From: an uncultured Bacteroidota bacterium
Lineage (GTDB): Bacteria > Bacteroidota > Bacteroidia > Flavobacteriales > Flavobacteriaceae
Direction: 5' to 3'
DNA length: 64,000 bases
Assembly: GCA_902586905.1 (NCBI GenBank)
Contig: CACIJH010000003.1
Span: 1 to 64,000, forward strand
Below the pieces are notes generated by a model. It saw only the letters and a list, made by a program, of their open reading frames with translations. It did not search any database and had not been told where the DNA came from. Shown here piece by piece: positions 1-8,416 of this stretch. The first letter of the stretch is position 1; every line of letters starts with the position of its first letter. Both the position numbers and the translations under genes were made by a program.

Positions 1-61
1 TAGGTTGAGGGCCTAGTGGGAGTTAAATCCCGTGGAGGTTCGATTCCTCTCGTGCGCACCA
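1..61 (+). tRNA. tRNA-Leu(GAG), 3' portion (5' end outside window)
   Basis: Only the 3' part is in the window. The anticodon arm pairs TAGG with CCTA around the loop TTGAGGG, giving anticodon GAG. A long variable arm (GGGA/TCCC) marks a class II tRNA. The T arm pairs GGAGG with CCTCT around TTCGATT. The 3' acceptor strand is CGTGCGC, followed by discriminator A and an encoded CCA at 59-61. The D arm and 5' acceptor strand are missing because the window begins inside the gene. Confidence 0.9.
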
Positions 62-84
62 TTTTTCATTTATATTTTTTTTTC

Positions 85-92
85 TATTTTTG
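85..92 (+). promoter_or_regulatory. Putative -7 element (TATTTTTG) of the carH-like gene promoter
   Basis: TATTTTTG fits the Bacteroidota -7 consensus TAnnTTTG and lies 32 bases before the ATG at 124. No clear TTTG -33 element is seen at the expected distance, so a regulated or weak promoter is plausible. The inverted repeat at 91-121 begins within the last two bases of this element, so a protein bound there should block this promoter. Confidence 0.4.
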
Positions 93-121
93 TTTAATGT
101 TTGTTAATTAAAAGTTAAACA
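91..121 (+). promoter_or_regulatory. Operator-like inverted repeat TGTTTAA-N17-TTAAACA before the carH-like gene
   Basis: The left arm TGTTTAA is at 91-97 and the right arm TTAAACA at 115-121, exact inverted 7-base arms with a 17-base AT-rich spacer. The right arm ends two bases before the ATG. The right half with its two preceding bases fits AnnTnnACA, the half-site pattern I recall for CarH proteins. Nearly the same arrangement precedes the photolyase operon (8385-8414) and recurs at 39232-39261. Autoregulation by the adjacent MerR protein is inferred. Confidence 0.5.
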
Positions 122-123
122 AA

Positions 124-1020
124 ATGAATCGGGTTAAAAATAGTTTTAGTATCAAAAATCTGGAGCACTTATCCGGAATCAAAGCCCACACAATCAGAAT
201 TTGGGAAAAAAGATACAATCTTTTTGAACCCGAACGAACAGAGACAAACATACGTCTCTACAATTTAAATAGTCTGCAGAAACTCCTCAATGTTTCGATG
301 CTATATAAAAATGGTTTCAAAATTTCGAAAATTGCAAAAATGGAGGCAGATGAAATCAAAAACAAGGTGCACTCCATAACCCTCCAAAAAAGTCCATACG
401 ACTGGTCACTTGGGTTGTTTAAGCTTTCGATGATCAATTTTGATCAACGTTTGTTTACCAACACCTTTGACGAGCTGATAGAAAAAATGAGTTTCGGTGA
501 AATCTTTCAGTCTATTTTCACACCACTCATGATTGAGCTTGGCGTTCTATGGCAAACAAACTCGATTAGTCCCTCGCACGAACACTTTATCACCAGCTTA
601 ATCAAACAAAAAATTCACTCACTCTGCGAAAAACTTCAAGAATCGCAACCAAACCATTCAGACAAAACCTATGTGTTGTATCTCCCAGATAATGAGATTC
701 ATGAGTTGGGGTTGCTGTATTTGAACTATGAAATACTCAATCGAGGATATAAAACAATTTTTTTAGGGCAATCTGTTCCTACAACCAGCTTGTCAAATTT
801 TCTAGAAAAATATGATAAAATGGTCTTTGTGTCCTGCTTTACCATTGAGCCAAACAGCGATCGTGTTAAGGAGTATTTAGATCATTTTGAGCAAGAAGTT
901 TTAGCTGGCGAGGGATCAGAATTATGGATTACAGGCTACCAATTGCAACACATGACAAACCATAAAAATCCAAAAATTCGGATTTTTGAATCTTCAGCAG
1001 ATTTAATAAAAGAGTTATAA
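124..1020 (+). CDS. carH: MerR-family B12-binding photoreceptor repressor (CarH/LitR-like)
   Basis: The 298-residue protein has an N-terminal MerR winged-helix domain (about 8-75, with IRIWEKRY at 25-31) and a C-terminal cobalamin-binding module. W143 is followed by nine residues and then E153-H154, the Wx9EH motif of CarH/LitR proteins that bind adenosylcobalamin. E191-x-H193-x-x-G196 with the downstream LG at 214-215 is the B12 fold motif, and H193 is the expected lower axial ligand. Known CarH proteins repress carotenoid genes in the dark and fall apart on illumination. The next genes, crtB and crtZ, fit that role. An inverted repeat just before the start suggests autoregulation. B12 binding and light response are inferred from motifs. 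Confidence 0.85.
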   Translation: MNRVKNSFSIKNLEHLSGIKAHTIRIWEKRYNLFEPERTETNIRLYNLNSLQKLLNVSMLYKNGFKISKIAKMEADEIKNKVHSITLQKSPYDWSLGLFKLSMINFDQRLFTNTFDELIEKMSFGEIFQSIFTPLMIELGVLWQTNSISPSHEHFITSLIKQKIHSLCEKLQESQPNHSDKTYVLYLPDNEIHELGLLYLNYEILNRGYKTIFLGQSVPTTSLSNFLEKYDKMVFVSCFTIEPNSDRVKEYLDHFEQEVLAGEGSELWITGYQLQHMTNHKNPKIRIFESSADLIKEL

Positions 1021-1091
1021 TCTTTTGTTTAGACTTGAATAAAAAATAAAAAAATTATAATTTGCATTCATAATTTGTTTAAATTTTATTT

Positions 1092-1931
1092 GTGAAATCT
1101 ATTTTTGATACTGTATCAAAACGATGTAGCAAGGAAATCACAGAATCGTATAGCACTTCTTTTTCCTTGGCAACTCGGATGCTTTCCTCTGAAATACGAC
1201 AGGATATCTATAATATCTATGGGTTTGTGAGGCTGGCAGATGAAATTGTAGACAGTTTTCATGACTATGACAAGCTTACGCTTCTCAATCGTTTTGAAGA
1301 AGATTTGTCCTATGCGCTAGATCATAAAATTAGTACAAACCCAGTGCTGAATGCTTTTCAAGAGACTGTTCATCGCTATGAAATTGACAAAGAATTTATT
1401 GATGCGTTTATGCAAAGTATGCGTTGGGATCTTTCAAAAAAAGTATATGAAACAGATGAAGAGTACAAAATCTATATCTATGGTTCAGCTGATGTTGTTG
1501 GGTTGATGTGTCTTCGTGTGTTTGTCAAGGGAGATCACAAATTGTTTAAAGAATTAAAGTCATCAGCAATGGCACTTGGGTCAGCATTTCAGAAGGTCAA
1601 TTTTCTTCGTGATCTGAAAAACGATTTTGAGCAACTCCAACGATCATACTTCCCTGGAGTTGACTTGCGACAGCTTGATGATGCCTCCAAACAAAAAATT
1701 ATAGCCGAAATTGAATCTGATTTTCACAAAGGATTATCAGGTATTTTCAAACTACCCAATGCTGCTAAATTTGGGGTTTACACTGCATACAAATATTATC
1801 TAAGGTTACTCAAAAAATTAAAACGTGTTCCCTCTGAACAAATTAAAAATAAGAGAATCCGTGTAGCAAACATTCAGAAGGTAGATGTTTTGGCTCGCTC
1901 ATATCTAAGGTATCGTTTTAATATTCTGTAA
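1092..1931 (+). CDS. crtB: Phytoene synthase
   Basis: The 279-residue protein belongs to the squalene/phytoene synthase family and condenses two geranylgeranyl diphosphates to phytoene. Both Mg-diphosphate Asp motifs are present: D50-EIV-D54 within RLADEIVD and D174-LKN-D178 within FLRDLKND. Length is normal. The start is GTG; no in-frame ATG lies nearby. It follows the carH-like gene by 71 bases, a spacer containing TGTTTAG (1026-1032) and TGTTTAA (1076-1082), which resemble single arms of the operator repeat. Phytoene desaturase (crtI), often beside crtB in flavobacteria, is not here. Confidence 0.93.
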   Translation: MKSIFDTVSKRCSKEITESYSTSFSLATRMLSSEIRQDIYNIYGFVRLADEIVDSFHDYDKLTLLNRFEEDLSYALDHKISTNPVLNAFQETVHRYEIDKEFIDAFMQSMRWDLSKKVYETDEEYKIYIYGSADVVGLMCLRVFVKGDHKLFKELKSSAMALGSAFQKVNFLRDLKNDFEQLQRSYFPGVDLRQLDDASKQKIIAEIESDFHKGLSGIFKLPNAAKFGVYTAYKYYLRLLKKLKRVPSEQIKNKRIRVANIQKVDVLARSYLRYRFNIL

Positions 1932-1934
1932 GCT

Positions 1935-2384
1935 ATGCTCCTCACTTTGCAGGTTTTTATATTTTTCTTGACGTTTGTTTTTATGGAGGGTGTGGCTTGG
2001 TTTTCTCACAAGTACATTATGCATGGTTTTTTATGGTCTCTTCACAAGGACCATCACAAAAAAGATCATGACTCGCACTTCGAAAGAAATGACGCTTTCT
2101 TTTTATTTTATGCAGCAGTGAGCGCAGGTTTTGTTGTGTTGTGGGGCGAGTATGGGTTTTGGCCAGGATTGGCGATAGCACTTGGGATATTTGCCTATGG
2201 GCTAACGTACTTCTTTGTTCACGACATCTTTATCCACCAACGTGTAAAGTGGTTCAGAAATGCCAATACTCGGTATGCAAGAGCCATTCGCAGAGCACAT
2301 AAAATTCATCATAAAAATCTAAGTAAAGAAAAAGGAGAATGCTTTGGAATGCTTTGGGTACCGATGAAGTACTTTAAAAAATAA
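1935..2384 (+). CDS. crtZ: Beta-carotene hydroxylase (zeaxanthin-forming)
   Basis: A 149-residue integral membrane di-iron hydroxylase of the fatty acid hydroxylase superfamily. It would hydroxylate beta-carotene rings at C3/C3' to give zeaxanthin. The four His clusters are intact: H25-x4-H30, H37-x2-H40-H41, H96-x4-H101 and H122-x2-H125-H126. Hydrophobic membrane segments lie at about 4-22, 53-70 and 77-97. It starts three bases after the crtB stop, so the two are almost certainly cotranscribed. It meets ribH tail to tail. Confidence 0.93.
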   Translation: MLLTLQVFIFFLTFVFMEGVAWFSHKYIMHGFLWSLHKDHHKKDHDSHFERNDAFFLFYAAVSAGFVVLWGEYGFWPGLAIALGIFAYGLTYFFVHDIFIHQRVKWFRNANTRYARAIRRAHKIHHKNLSKEKGECFGMLWVPMKYFKK

Positions 2385-2388
2385 AAGC

Positions 2389-2856
2389 CTAGAGCCTAGC
2401 CATTTGAATGGCAGCCGCAGCAGCTTCCTCTCCTTTATTTCCTAATGTCCCCCCACTTCTCGCTCGAGATTGTTCGAGGTTATCATCTGTCAGCACACAA
2501 AAAATTACAGGGGTCTTGCCCAGTGCATTGAGTTGCTGAATGCCATTGGTAACCCCCTGACAAACATAGTCGAAGTGACTTGTTTCCCCTCGTATAACAC
2601 TGCCAATAGCAATCACAGCATCATAACGTCTGTCGATAGCACTACGACTTGCATACACCAACTCGAAGCTACCAGGAACATCAATCCGATCAATTTGTCT
2701 GGCGTTTTTTTGTGTCAAAATATTTTTTGCCCCTTCGTATAAACTCTCTGTGATTTCAGTATTCCAATGGGAAACAACCAAGGCAAAACGCAACCCTTTC
2801 GCACTTGGTAGTGTATCGAGAAGTAAGTGATTGCTGTTCTGGTTTTCAGTTGCCAT
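2389..2856 (-). CDS. ribH: 6,7-dimethyl-8-ribityllumazine synthase
   Basis: Catalyses the penultimate riboflavin step, condensing 5-amino-6-ribitylaminouracil with dihydroxybutanone phosphate. Typical lumazine synthase signatures are visible: VVSHWNTEIT near the N terminus, DVPGSFELVYA, AIGSVIRGETSHFDYV and the C-terminal GGTLGNKGEEAA. I chose the ATG at 2856 (155 residues, family-typical length) over a 12-residue extension that would overlap the upstream gene. It starts four bases after the stop of the TPR protein gene, so they form a two-gene operon. Confidence 0.93.
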   Translation of the reverse strand: MATENQNSNHLLLDTLPSAKGLRFALVVSHWNTEITESLYEGAKNILTQKNARQIDRIDVPGSFELVYASRSAIDRRYDAVIAIGSVIRGETSHFDYVCQGVTNGIQQLNALGKTPVIFCVLTDDNLEQSRARSGGTLGNKGEEAAAAAIQMARL

Positions 2857-2860
2857 TTTA

Positions 2861-3613
2861 TCAATTGCTGGCCTGACCGAGCAAAGCGTCAATGTTGCTA
2901 GCTTCTACCCCATCAGAGAATTCATCTTTGATAATGGAAAAGTATTCGCTTGCTGTTTTATTTTTTCCTAATGACAAAGCAACTAGCCCAGCCTTTCGCA
3001 AATAGCGAGGATAGGTAACCTTATTGTCACTGTAAGACAATGCCTTTTCATAGTATTGAAGAGCATCAGAAAATTGTTCCAGTTCTGCAAAAGCATCTCC
3101 TATAGCTCCCAATGCAAGAGGTTGTAGTACAGGATCGGAAGATTTAAAATCTTCAAGATAGTCAATGGCTGTTTTGAATTCTTTCAGATGAAGATATATC
3201 ATACCAGCACTGTAAGTGGCAATATCTGCAGCTGGTGTTCCACTGTAATTATCAATGATATCGAGGAAACCATATTTCCCATCAGCACCATTTAATGCAT
3301 TTTGAAAAAGAGAATCACGATCGTTTTCGTTGGCAAATCCCTTTTGGAAGTAGTCTTGCGCAAAATAAATTTCAGTATTGGCCTCAGCAACTTTTGGAGC
3401 GACAACTAAGTTCTGATAGCCCAAATAGCCCAATACAACAGCGATAATCCCGACAATCAGTCCAAGAATTTGGCTTTGATAGTTTGCTATCCAATTTTCA
3501 ATTCGAGATGCACCAGCATCCAAGTTTGAAAAAACTTCTTCTGTTCTATCGACTTCTGGATTGTGCAGAGAAGTTCTCGTTTTCATTGCTCCGCGCTTTT
3601 TATATGTGGCCAT
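2861..3613 (-). CDS. Membrane-anchored TPR protein (YfgM-like)
   Basis: About 250 residues from the ATG at 3613. A charged N-terminal tail of about 40 residues precedes one transmembrane helix (ILGLIVGIIAVVLGYLGY). A helical TPR-like domain follows, with repeats such as ADIATYSAGMIYLHLKEF and ALGAIGDAFAELEQFSDALQYYEKAL. The topology suggests a single-pass protein with a periplasmic TPR domain, like YfgM chaperones, but the partner is unknown. A longer reading frame upstream (to 3679) was rejected because it adds a non-conserved stretch before the charged tail. Confidence 0.78.
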   Translation of the reverse strand: MATYKKRGAMKTRTSLHNPEVDRTEEVFSNLDAGASRIENWIANYQSQILGLIVGIIAVVLGYLGYQNLVVAPKVAEANTEIYFAQDYFQKGFANENDRDSLFQNALNGADGKYGFLDIIDNYSGTPAADIATYSAGMIYLHLKEFKTAIDYLEDFKSSDPVLQPLALGAIGDAFAELEQFSDALQYYEKALSYSDNKVTYPRYLRKAGLVALSLGKNKTASEYFSIIKDEFSDGVEASNIDALLGQASN

Positions 3614-3727
3614 AGTTTGTAAATCGTGTTTGCAAAAATATGATAAATATTGAAATGAACATTCTGTTAAAACGATCAAAAATCAATAATTTGGTGATTC
3701 GTAACAAAGTGATACAATTTTTGGCCT

Positions 3728-4816
3728 GTGAAGGAGCTATTTTTAAACAAACTTTCGATTGTAAACTACCGAAACCTCACTGGTACTGACTTCGATCTGA
3801 ACAACAATATCAATTGTTTTGTTGGAAACAATGGCGTTGGCAAAACAAATGCTTTGGATGCAATACACTTCTTAGCGATGGGGAAAAGCTATACCAATAG
3901 CATTTCAAGTCAAAACATCAATCACGAGGCGAGTTTTAGCATGATCGAGGGAATCTTTGATAAAGATGGAAAAAGCCTTCAGATTCAGTGTCATTTGGAG
4001 CGTGACGGCAAAAAAACAATCAAACGAAATCGAAAAGCATATAAAAAAATTGCTGATCATGTTGGGCTGATCCCTGTTGTTGTCATTTCTCCAACTGATA
4101 TTGACTTAATATCTGAGGGGAGTATTGTGAGAAGGAAATTTTTGGATCGCACCATTTCGCAGTCTGATAAAAAATATCTGAACAATCTAGTCACCTATCA
4201 TCGAATTTTACAACAAAGGAATGCTTTACTCAAACATTTTTCATCAACCAATAGCTTTGACAAAGACACCTTATCGACTTATGACGAAAAGCTTGTCCAA
4301 TTTGGAAACCCAATCCACGAGGCAAGAAAAAAATTCATAAAGACTTTTCATCCTTTATTCCACAATCGATATCAGTTTATCAGTGGTAATCATGAGCCAG
4401 TTACTGTGAGTTATGAATCGAAACTCGATGAACATTCTTTTAAAACTCTTCTAGAGGAATCATTGCAAAAAGATCGTATGTTACAATACACCAGTGTTGG
4501 CCCACATAAAGACGATTTACGTTTTCGAATCAATGATTTTCCGATCAAGAAATTTGGTAGTCAAGGGCAGCAAAAAACATTTTTGATCGCACTCAAACTT
4601 GCCCAATTTGATATCATTAGAAATCAGATGAATGTATTACCCATTTTGCTTTTAGATGATATTTTTGATAAGTTAGATGATAGTCGAGTGATGCAAATCA
4701 TCAATCTGGTCAATGACGATTCCTTTGGGCAGTTGTTTGTCACAGATACCAATAAGGAGCGTACAGAAAATATGATTAAAGAAACAGCGCAAAGCTATTC
4801 TATTTTTAATTTGTAA
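3728..4816 (+). CDS. recF: DNA replication/repair protein RecF
   Basis: An SMC-like ATPase that helps RecOR load RecA at gaps and stalled forks. The 362-residue protein has Walker A G33-NNGVGKT-40, the ABC-type signature around FGSQGQQKTFLIALK and Walker B PILLLDDIFDKLD. The start is GTG at 3728, with the first strand ELFLNKLSIVNYRNL in the expected place. It is followed 15 bases later by a DUF721/DciA-like gene, a pairing common in bacteria. The upstream neighbour is divergent. Confidence 0.95.
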   Translation: MKELFLNKLSIVNYRNLTGTDFDLNNNINCFVGNNGVGKTNALDAIHFLAMGKSYTNSISSQNINHEASFSMIEGIFDKDGKSLQIQCHLERDGKKTIKRNRKAYKKIADHVGLIPVVVISPTDIDLISEGSIVRRKFLDRTISQSDKKYLNNLVTYHRILQQRNALLKHFSSTNSFDKDTLSTYDEKLVQFGNPIHEARKKFIKTFHPLFHNRYQFISGNHEPVTVSYESKLDEHSFKTLLEESLQKDRMLQYTSVGPHKDDLRFRINDFPIKKFGSQGQQKTFLIALKLAQFDIIRNQMNVLPILLLDDIFDKLDDSRVMQIINLVNDDSFGQLFVTDTNKERTENMIKETAQSYSIFNL

Positions 4817-4831
4817 AATATATAAAATTAC

Positions 4832-5119
4832 ATGAGTGATGATGCGCAAAAAATAAAATCAATTATTGGAGAATTCATCTCAAAAAACGCGCTTAGCGAT
4901 GGGATTGACACAGCACGAATACAAGAAAATTGGAGTTCAATCATGGGCGAAAATATAAGTGCTTATACAAAGGAAGTGAGCTTACAACAAGATGTTCTTA
5001 TTGTAAAATTAAACTCGTCTGTACTTCGCCAGGAGCTGAGCTATGGCAAAGAAAAAATTATCGAAATGATCAATAAATCTTTGGGGAAAGAAAAGATTAA
5101 GGATATTAGGTTTATCTAA
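4832..5119 (+). CDS. DUF721 (DciA-like) protein
   Basis: A 95-residue protein with the DUF721 pattern: an N-terminal helix ([14 protein letters not shown]), a central W-SIMGENIS motif, strands [17 protein letters not shown] and a terminal helix. DciA proteins of this family bind and help load the replicative helicase. Location directly after recF agrees with a role in replication, but the specific function is inferred from the family. Its last four bases overlap the stop end of the convergent ndk gene. Confidence 0.8.
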   Translation: MSDDAQKIKSIIGEFISKNALSDGIDTARIQENWSSIMGENISAYTKEVSLQQDVLIVKLNSSVLRQELSYGKEKIIEMINKSLGKEKIKDIRFI

Positions 5120-5532
5120 TAGATTTCACGCTGAGAGAAATGAAATGCACACTCAATTGCTGCATTTTCATCACTGTCAGAACCATGAATTGCATTTCGA
5201 CCAACAGACTCAGCAAATAGTTTGCGTATCGTTCCTTCGGCTGCTTCTTCGGGGTTTGTAGATCCGATCAGTGCTCTAAAATCAGCCACTGCATTGTCTT
5301 TTTCTAATACTGCAGCCACAATTGGACCACTTGTCATAAACGCGACCAATTCACCAAAAAAGGGTCTTTCCTTATGCACCTCATAAAATGCCTCAGCTTC
5401 TCGCTGGCTGAGTTGAGTCATTTTCATCGCTTTTATCTCAAAGCCTGCGACTGCTATTTTTTCAAAAATGGCACCAACATGCCCTGCACTAACTGCATCA
5501 GGCTTTATCATCGTAAATGTTCTATTCGACAT
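5116..5532 (-). CDS. ndk: Nucleoside diphosphate kinase
   Basis: Transfers the gamma phosphate from ATP to (d)NDPs through a phospho-histidine. The 138-residue protein starts with [12 protein letters not shown] and carries the catalytic His in the family motif [10 protein letters not shown]. Other conserved blocks include [16 protein letters not shown] and [17 protein letters not shown]. Length matches the family. It is a single gene converging on the DUF721 gene with a four-base overlap. Confidence 0.96.
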   Translation of the reverse strand: MSNRTFTMIKPDAVSAGHVGAIFEKIAVAGFEIKAMKMTQLSQREAEAFYEVHKERPFFGELVAFMTSGPIVAAVLEKDNAVADFRALIGSTNPEEAAEGTIRKLFAESVGRNAIHGSDSDENAAIECAFHFSQREIY

Positions 5533-5605
5533 CTATATTTTTTTTGCAAACCTACTAAAAATTCAATCTTCCCCAACTGTGAACTTTAGTTTGTAGTTTT
5601 GACTT

Positions 5606-6370
5606 ATGATTCGGATTTGTTTGATAGGCGCTGGAAATGTTGCAATTGCACTCGCAAGAGAAATCCTCGAAAACAATTCGCTTTCTCTTACACAGCTCAT
5701 TTGCAGGGAACAAAACAGGATTCCCAACGATTTGAGCCATCTGCCAATTTCGAATCAATTCAACACTCTTCCCGATTGTGATTTTGTACTCATAGCAGTT
5801 TCTGACCATGCCATCCACGAAGTCAGTCAAAAAATACCCCTGTCAGATGCCATCGTGGCGCATACCTCCGGGGCATCTTCAATCGATTTACTCAACAAAC
5901 ACAGTAAAAGAGGAGTGATGTATCCTTTACAAACATTTTCGCAAGATCGCCGATTACACTGGCAAGAAATCCCTTTGCTGTTGGAGGGAAACAACACAAA
6001 TGTCGAAGACAAGTTGGAAAAACTTTCGAAAACAATTAGTACTGTTATTACACATGCCAAAGAAGAAGAACGTTTACATATGCATCTTGCGGCTGTTGTC
6101 GTAAACAATTTCACAAACCATTTATATGTGGAAGCAGAAAAGTTCTGCAAGTCAAAAAATCTGATTTTTGACATGTTGATTCCTTTGATAGAAGAAACAA
6201 CAAGAAAACTATCTTCTCTTGACCCACAAAACAGTCAGACGGGACCTGCGTCGAGGGGAGATTTGCAAACAATTGAACGTCATAAATCGATTGCAATGAC
6301 AAAAGAGCTGGCTGATATTTACTTATTTTTTACATCACAATTATTAAAACAATACAATGAAAATCTTTAA
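5606..6370 (+). CDS. Rossmann-fold / DUF2520 oxidoreductase-like protein
   Basis: The 254-residue protein has an N-terminal NAD(P)-binding Rossmann motif (CLIGAGNVAIALAREI) and a C-terminal helical DUF2520 domain with HMHLAAVVVNNFTNHLYVEAE and TGPASRGD. The architecture resembles pyrroline-5-carboxylate or ketopantoate reductases, but the substrate is unknown. It overlaps kdsC-like by 14 bases and leads a three-gene operon (DUF2520, kdsC-like, maf) that is recurrent in Bacteroidota. Confidence 0.82.
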   Translation: MIRICLIGAGNVAIALAREILENNSLSLTQLICREQNRIPNDLSHLPISNQFNTLPDCDFVLIAVSDHAIHEVSQKIPLSDAIVAHTSGASSIDLLNKHSKRGVMYPLQTFSQDRRLHWQEIPLLLEGNNTNVEDKLEKLSKTISTVITHAKEEERLHMHLAAVVVNNFTNHLYVEAEKFCKSKNLIFDMLIPLIEETTRKLSSLDPQNSQTGPASRGDLQTIERHKSIAMTKELADIYLFFTSQLLKQYNENL

Positions 6371-6887
6371 AGAAGAACTCAAACACATAAGAAACTTAAT
6401 TTTTGATGTTGATGGTGTTTTCACTGATGGAAGCATATTGATTCACGAAGATGGATCGATGTTGAGAACGATGAACACCAAAGATGGGTATGCTGTCAAA
6501 GCTGCTTTACATGCTGGGTTTCGTGTTTGCATCATATCTGGTGGCACAAATCCTGCTGTTCAAAAAAGACTCAATGATTTGGGAGTGAAAGATGTTTTTC
6601 TAGGCATTCATGACAAGGAGAAAACACTCGAAAAATACTTGTCTGATAACAATCTTAAAGCCAGTGAGAGTTTGTTTATGGGAGATGATATCCCTGATAT
6701 ACCAGCCATGAAAATGGTTCATTTGGCTACCTGTCCAAACGATGCAGTTCCAGAAGTTCGTGCTGCTTCTGACTATATTTCTCATGTCCCTGGTGGTAAG
6801 GGATGTGTGAGAGATGTGATTGTACAAACGCTAAAAATTCATGGCAAATGGGGTGATTTTTTTGAAGCTAGAAATGATACCAAATGA
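6357..6887 (+). CDS. kdsC: HAD phosphatase, KdsC-like (KDO-8-phosphate phosphatase)
   Basis: A 176-residue HAD-superfamily phosphatase without a cap domain. The nucleophile motif IFDVDGVFTDG has D17 and D19, with later motifs CIISGG and FMGDDIPDIPAM. KdsC hydrolyses KDO-8-phosphate in LPS core synthesis. Bacteroidota homologues of the family include related KDN/Neu9P-type phosphatases, so the exact substrate is inferred. It overlaps its neighbours by 14 bases (upstream) and four bases (downstream). Confidence 0.82.
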   Translation: MKIFKEELKHIRNLIFDVDGVFTDGSILIHEDGSMLRTMNTKDGYAVKAALHAGFRVCIISGGTNPAVQKRLNDLGVKDVFLGIHDKEKTLEKYLSDNNLKASESLFMGDDIPDIPAMKMVHLATCPNDAVPEVRAASDYISHVPGGKGCVRDVIVQTLKIHGKWGDFFEARNDTK

Positions 6888-7477
6888 ACATTCCTGAAGG
6901 AGTAGAAATTATTCTGGGGTCAGGGTCGCCGAGACGACAATCCCTACTCGAGCAAATGAATATTCAGCATCGTGTTGAGTTGCGAAGCATCGAAGAAAAG
7001 TATGACTTGCGTTTACAGGCCGAGCAAATCACAGACTATTTGGCGCAACAAAAAGGAAAAGCATTTCAAGACAACCAACTCTCATCCAATCAAATTGTCA
7101 TTACTGCTGATACGATCGTATGGTTTGAGGGCAATGCTCTGGGAAAGCCTAAAAATGAGCAAGTTGCCAAGCAAATGTTACTCTCTCTTTCTGGAAAAAC
7201 ACATCGTGTGATCAGCTCCGTTTGTTTTACAACCCTGCGCCAACAACACACGATTCATTGCTTTACAGATGTAAGGTTTACAGATTTAAACGAAGATATT
7301 GTTGCGCAATATGTGGCAACTGGCAGCCCTCTAGATAAGGCAGGTTCTTATGGAATTCAAGATGCTTTTGGACTGTATGCTGTTGCAGAAATCAATGGTT
7401 CCTACACCAATGTAATGGGACTTCCATGTATGCAAACCTACAAGGCACTAGAGGAATTGATCCAAGCTCGTTTGTGA
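6884..7477 (+). CDS. maf: Maf-like nucleoside triphosphate pyrophosphatase
   Basis: A 197-residue Maf/YceF/YhdE protein that hydrolyses non-canonical or modified nucleoside triphosphates to monophosphates. The N-terminal signature ILGSGSPRRQSLL and the central TADTIVW, GKP and KAGSYGIQ blocks are all present. The ATG overlaps the preceding stop by four bases (ATGA), indicating translational coupling. Substrate preference (dTTP/UTP or m7GTP) cannot be read from the sequence. Confidence 0.9.
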   Translation: MNIPEGVEIILGSGSPRRQSLLEQMNIQHRVELRSIEEKYDLRLQAEQITDYLAQQKGKAFQDNQLSSNQIVITADTIVWFEGNALGKPKNEQVAKQMLLSLSGKTHRVISSVCFTTLRQQHTIHCFTDVRFTDLNEDIVAQYVATGSPLDKAGSYGIQDAFGLYAVAEINGSYTNVMGLPCMQTYKALEELIQARL

Positions 7478-7483
7478 ATTCAA

Positions 7484-8323
7484 TTATCTTTCAGTCCACT
7501 CACGCAACTGCTTTTTGTTGAGGTTCACATACTGTTGATTGCCTGCTGATTCTGCCAATTCGAGTGACCTTTGAGCAGCATCTATCGCCATCTTCAATTC
7601 TCCAAGCGCTTCGTGTATCAAAGATTTTTGACGATAAAACCAAAACGCATCATCTTTCAATGCAACTGCCTTAGTGATCCACACTTTAGCCTTTTGAAGA
7701 TCTTTATCATTGTTAAGATAATAAACTGCTGCTGTATATAAATCGTTGGCAGATGCAGTATCGACATTCATTTTTGATAAATTAGACTCCATGATTTTAC
7801 TTGTTGGAAAAACAATTGGAAGCTGTATCGCTGTTTTTTCCCAAGCCAATTGCAAATCTGCAGTCTCAAAGGTGATGTTTTCGATAGAAATCCGAAATGA
7901 TTCTGTGTGAGAAACATCTTGCACATCTGCGCGAATAGCAAGGCTTATTTGTTCTTCTTCCCATTGGGCTGGGGTTCCCCAATTGTCAGTTTTATTATAA
8001 AAATACACCCTCCAAGCATCTTTGTTTGGAGTTGTGTACAATGCATAAGTGCCCTTCGACAGGGGCTGACCAGAGATGACAACATCATGTGAAAAAGTAA
8101 TCAAAGTGTTTCGATTGGCACCTGTTCGCCAAAGGACATTGTAAGGAACCAAATCTCCAAAAATCGTTCGCTTTCGAACAGATGGCCTAGAGAAATCGAT
8201 AGTGACCTCTGAAAGGCCAACAATTTGCACTAACTTGGCTTTTGGGCTGAGTTGTGGCCTTGGTATTTGAGCATGAATGCTTAGCGTGAAAAAAAGAATG
8301 GAAAGGAAAAATATAGGTTTCAT
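7484..8323 (-). CDS. Secreted DUF2911 protein
   Basis: The 279-residue protein begins with a Sec signal peptide (MKPIFFLSILFFTLSIHAQ, cleavage likely after HAQ). A DUF2911 domain follows (about 20-170), with PRPQLSPKA, VTIDFSRPSVRKRTIFG and VLWRTGANRNTLITFS. The C-terminal 90 residues are helical and TPR-like (ALGELKMAIDAAQRSLELAE). The family is widespread in Bacteroidota and its function is unknown. It stands alone, convergent with maf and divergent from the photolyase operon. Confidence 0.85.
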   Translation of the reverse strand: MKPIFFLSILFFTLSIHAQIPRPQLSPKAKLVQIVGLSEVTIDFSRPSVRKRTIFGDLVPYNVLWRTGANRNTLITFSHDVVISGQPLSKGTYALYTTPNKDAWRVYFYNKTDNWGTPAQWEEEQISLAIRADVQDVSHTESFRISIENITFETADLQLAWEKTAIQLPIVFPTSKIMESNLSKMNVDTASANDLYTAAVYYLNNDKDLQKAKVWITKAVALKDDAFWFYRQKSLIHEALGELKMAIDAAQRSLELAESAGNQQYVNLNKKQLREWTER

Positions 8324-8384
8324 TTTAATTGGGTTTAATTCTCAAAGCTACACATTTCATTCAAACGAATGTATTTTAATTTTT

Positions 8385-8414
8385 TGTTTAATCTTTTTTT
8401 TAATTAATTAAACA
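8385..8414 (+). promoter_or_regulatory. Operator-like inverted repeat TGTTTAA-N16-TTAAACA before the photolyase operon
   Basis: The left arm is TGTTTAA (8385-8391) and the right arm TTAAACA (8408-8414), with a 16-base spacer. As in front of the carH-like gene, the right arm ends exactly two bases before the ATG, so both genes start TTAAACAAAATG. The right half reads AATTAAACA, fitting AnnTnnACA. No exact TAnnTTTG -7 element is seen; TAATTTTTTG at 8377-8386 is the closest. Binding by the CarH-like protein is inferred. Confidence 0.5.
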
Positions 8415-8416
8415 AA

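Noticed and set aside
61-123. Cobalamin riboswitch upstream of the B12-binding regulator
   Set aside because: Only 62 bases separate the tRNA and the ATG, and no B12-box-like sequence is present; the leader is almost pure AT.
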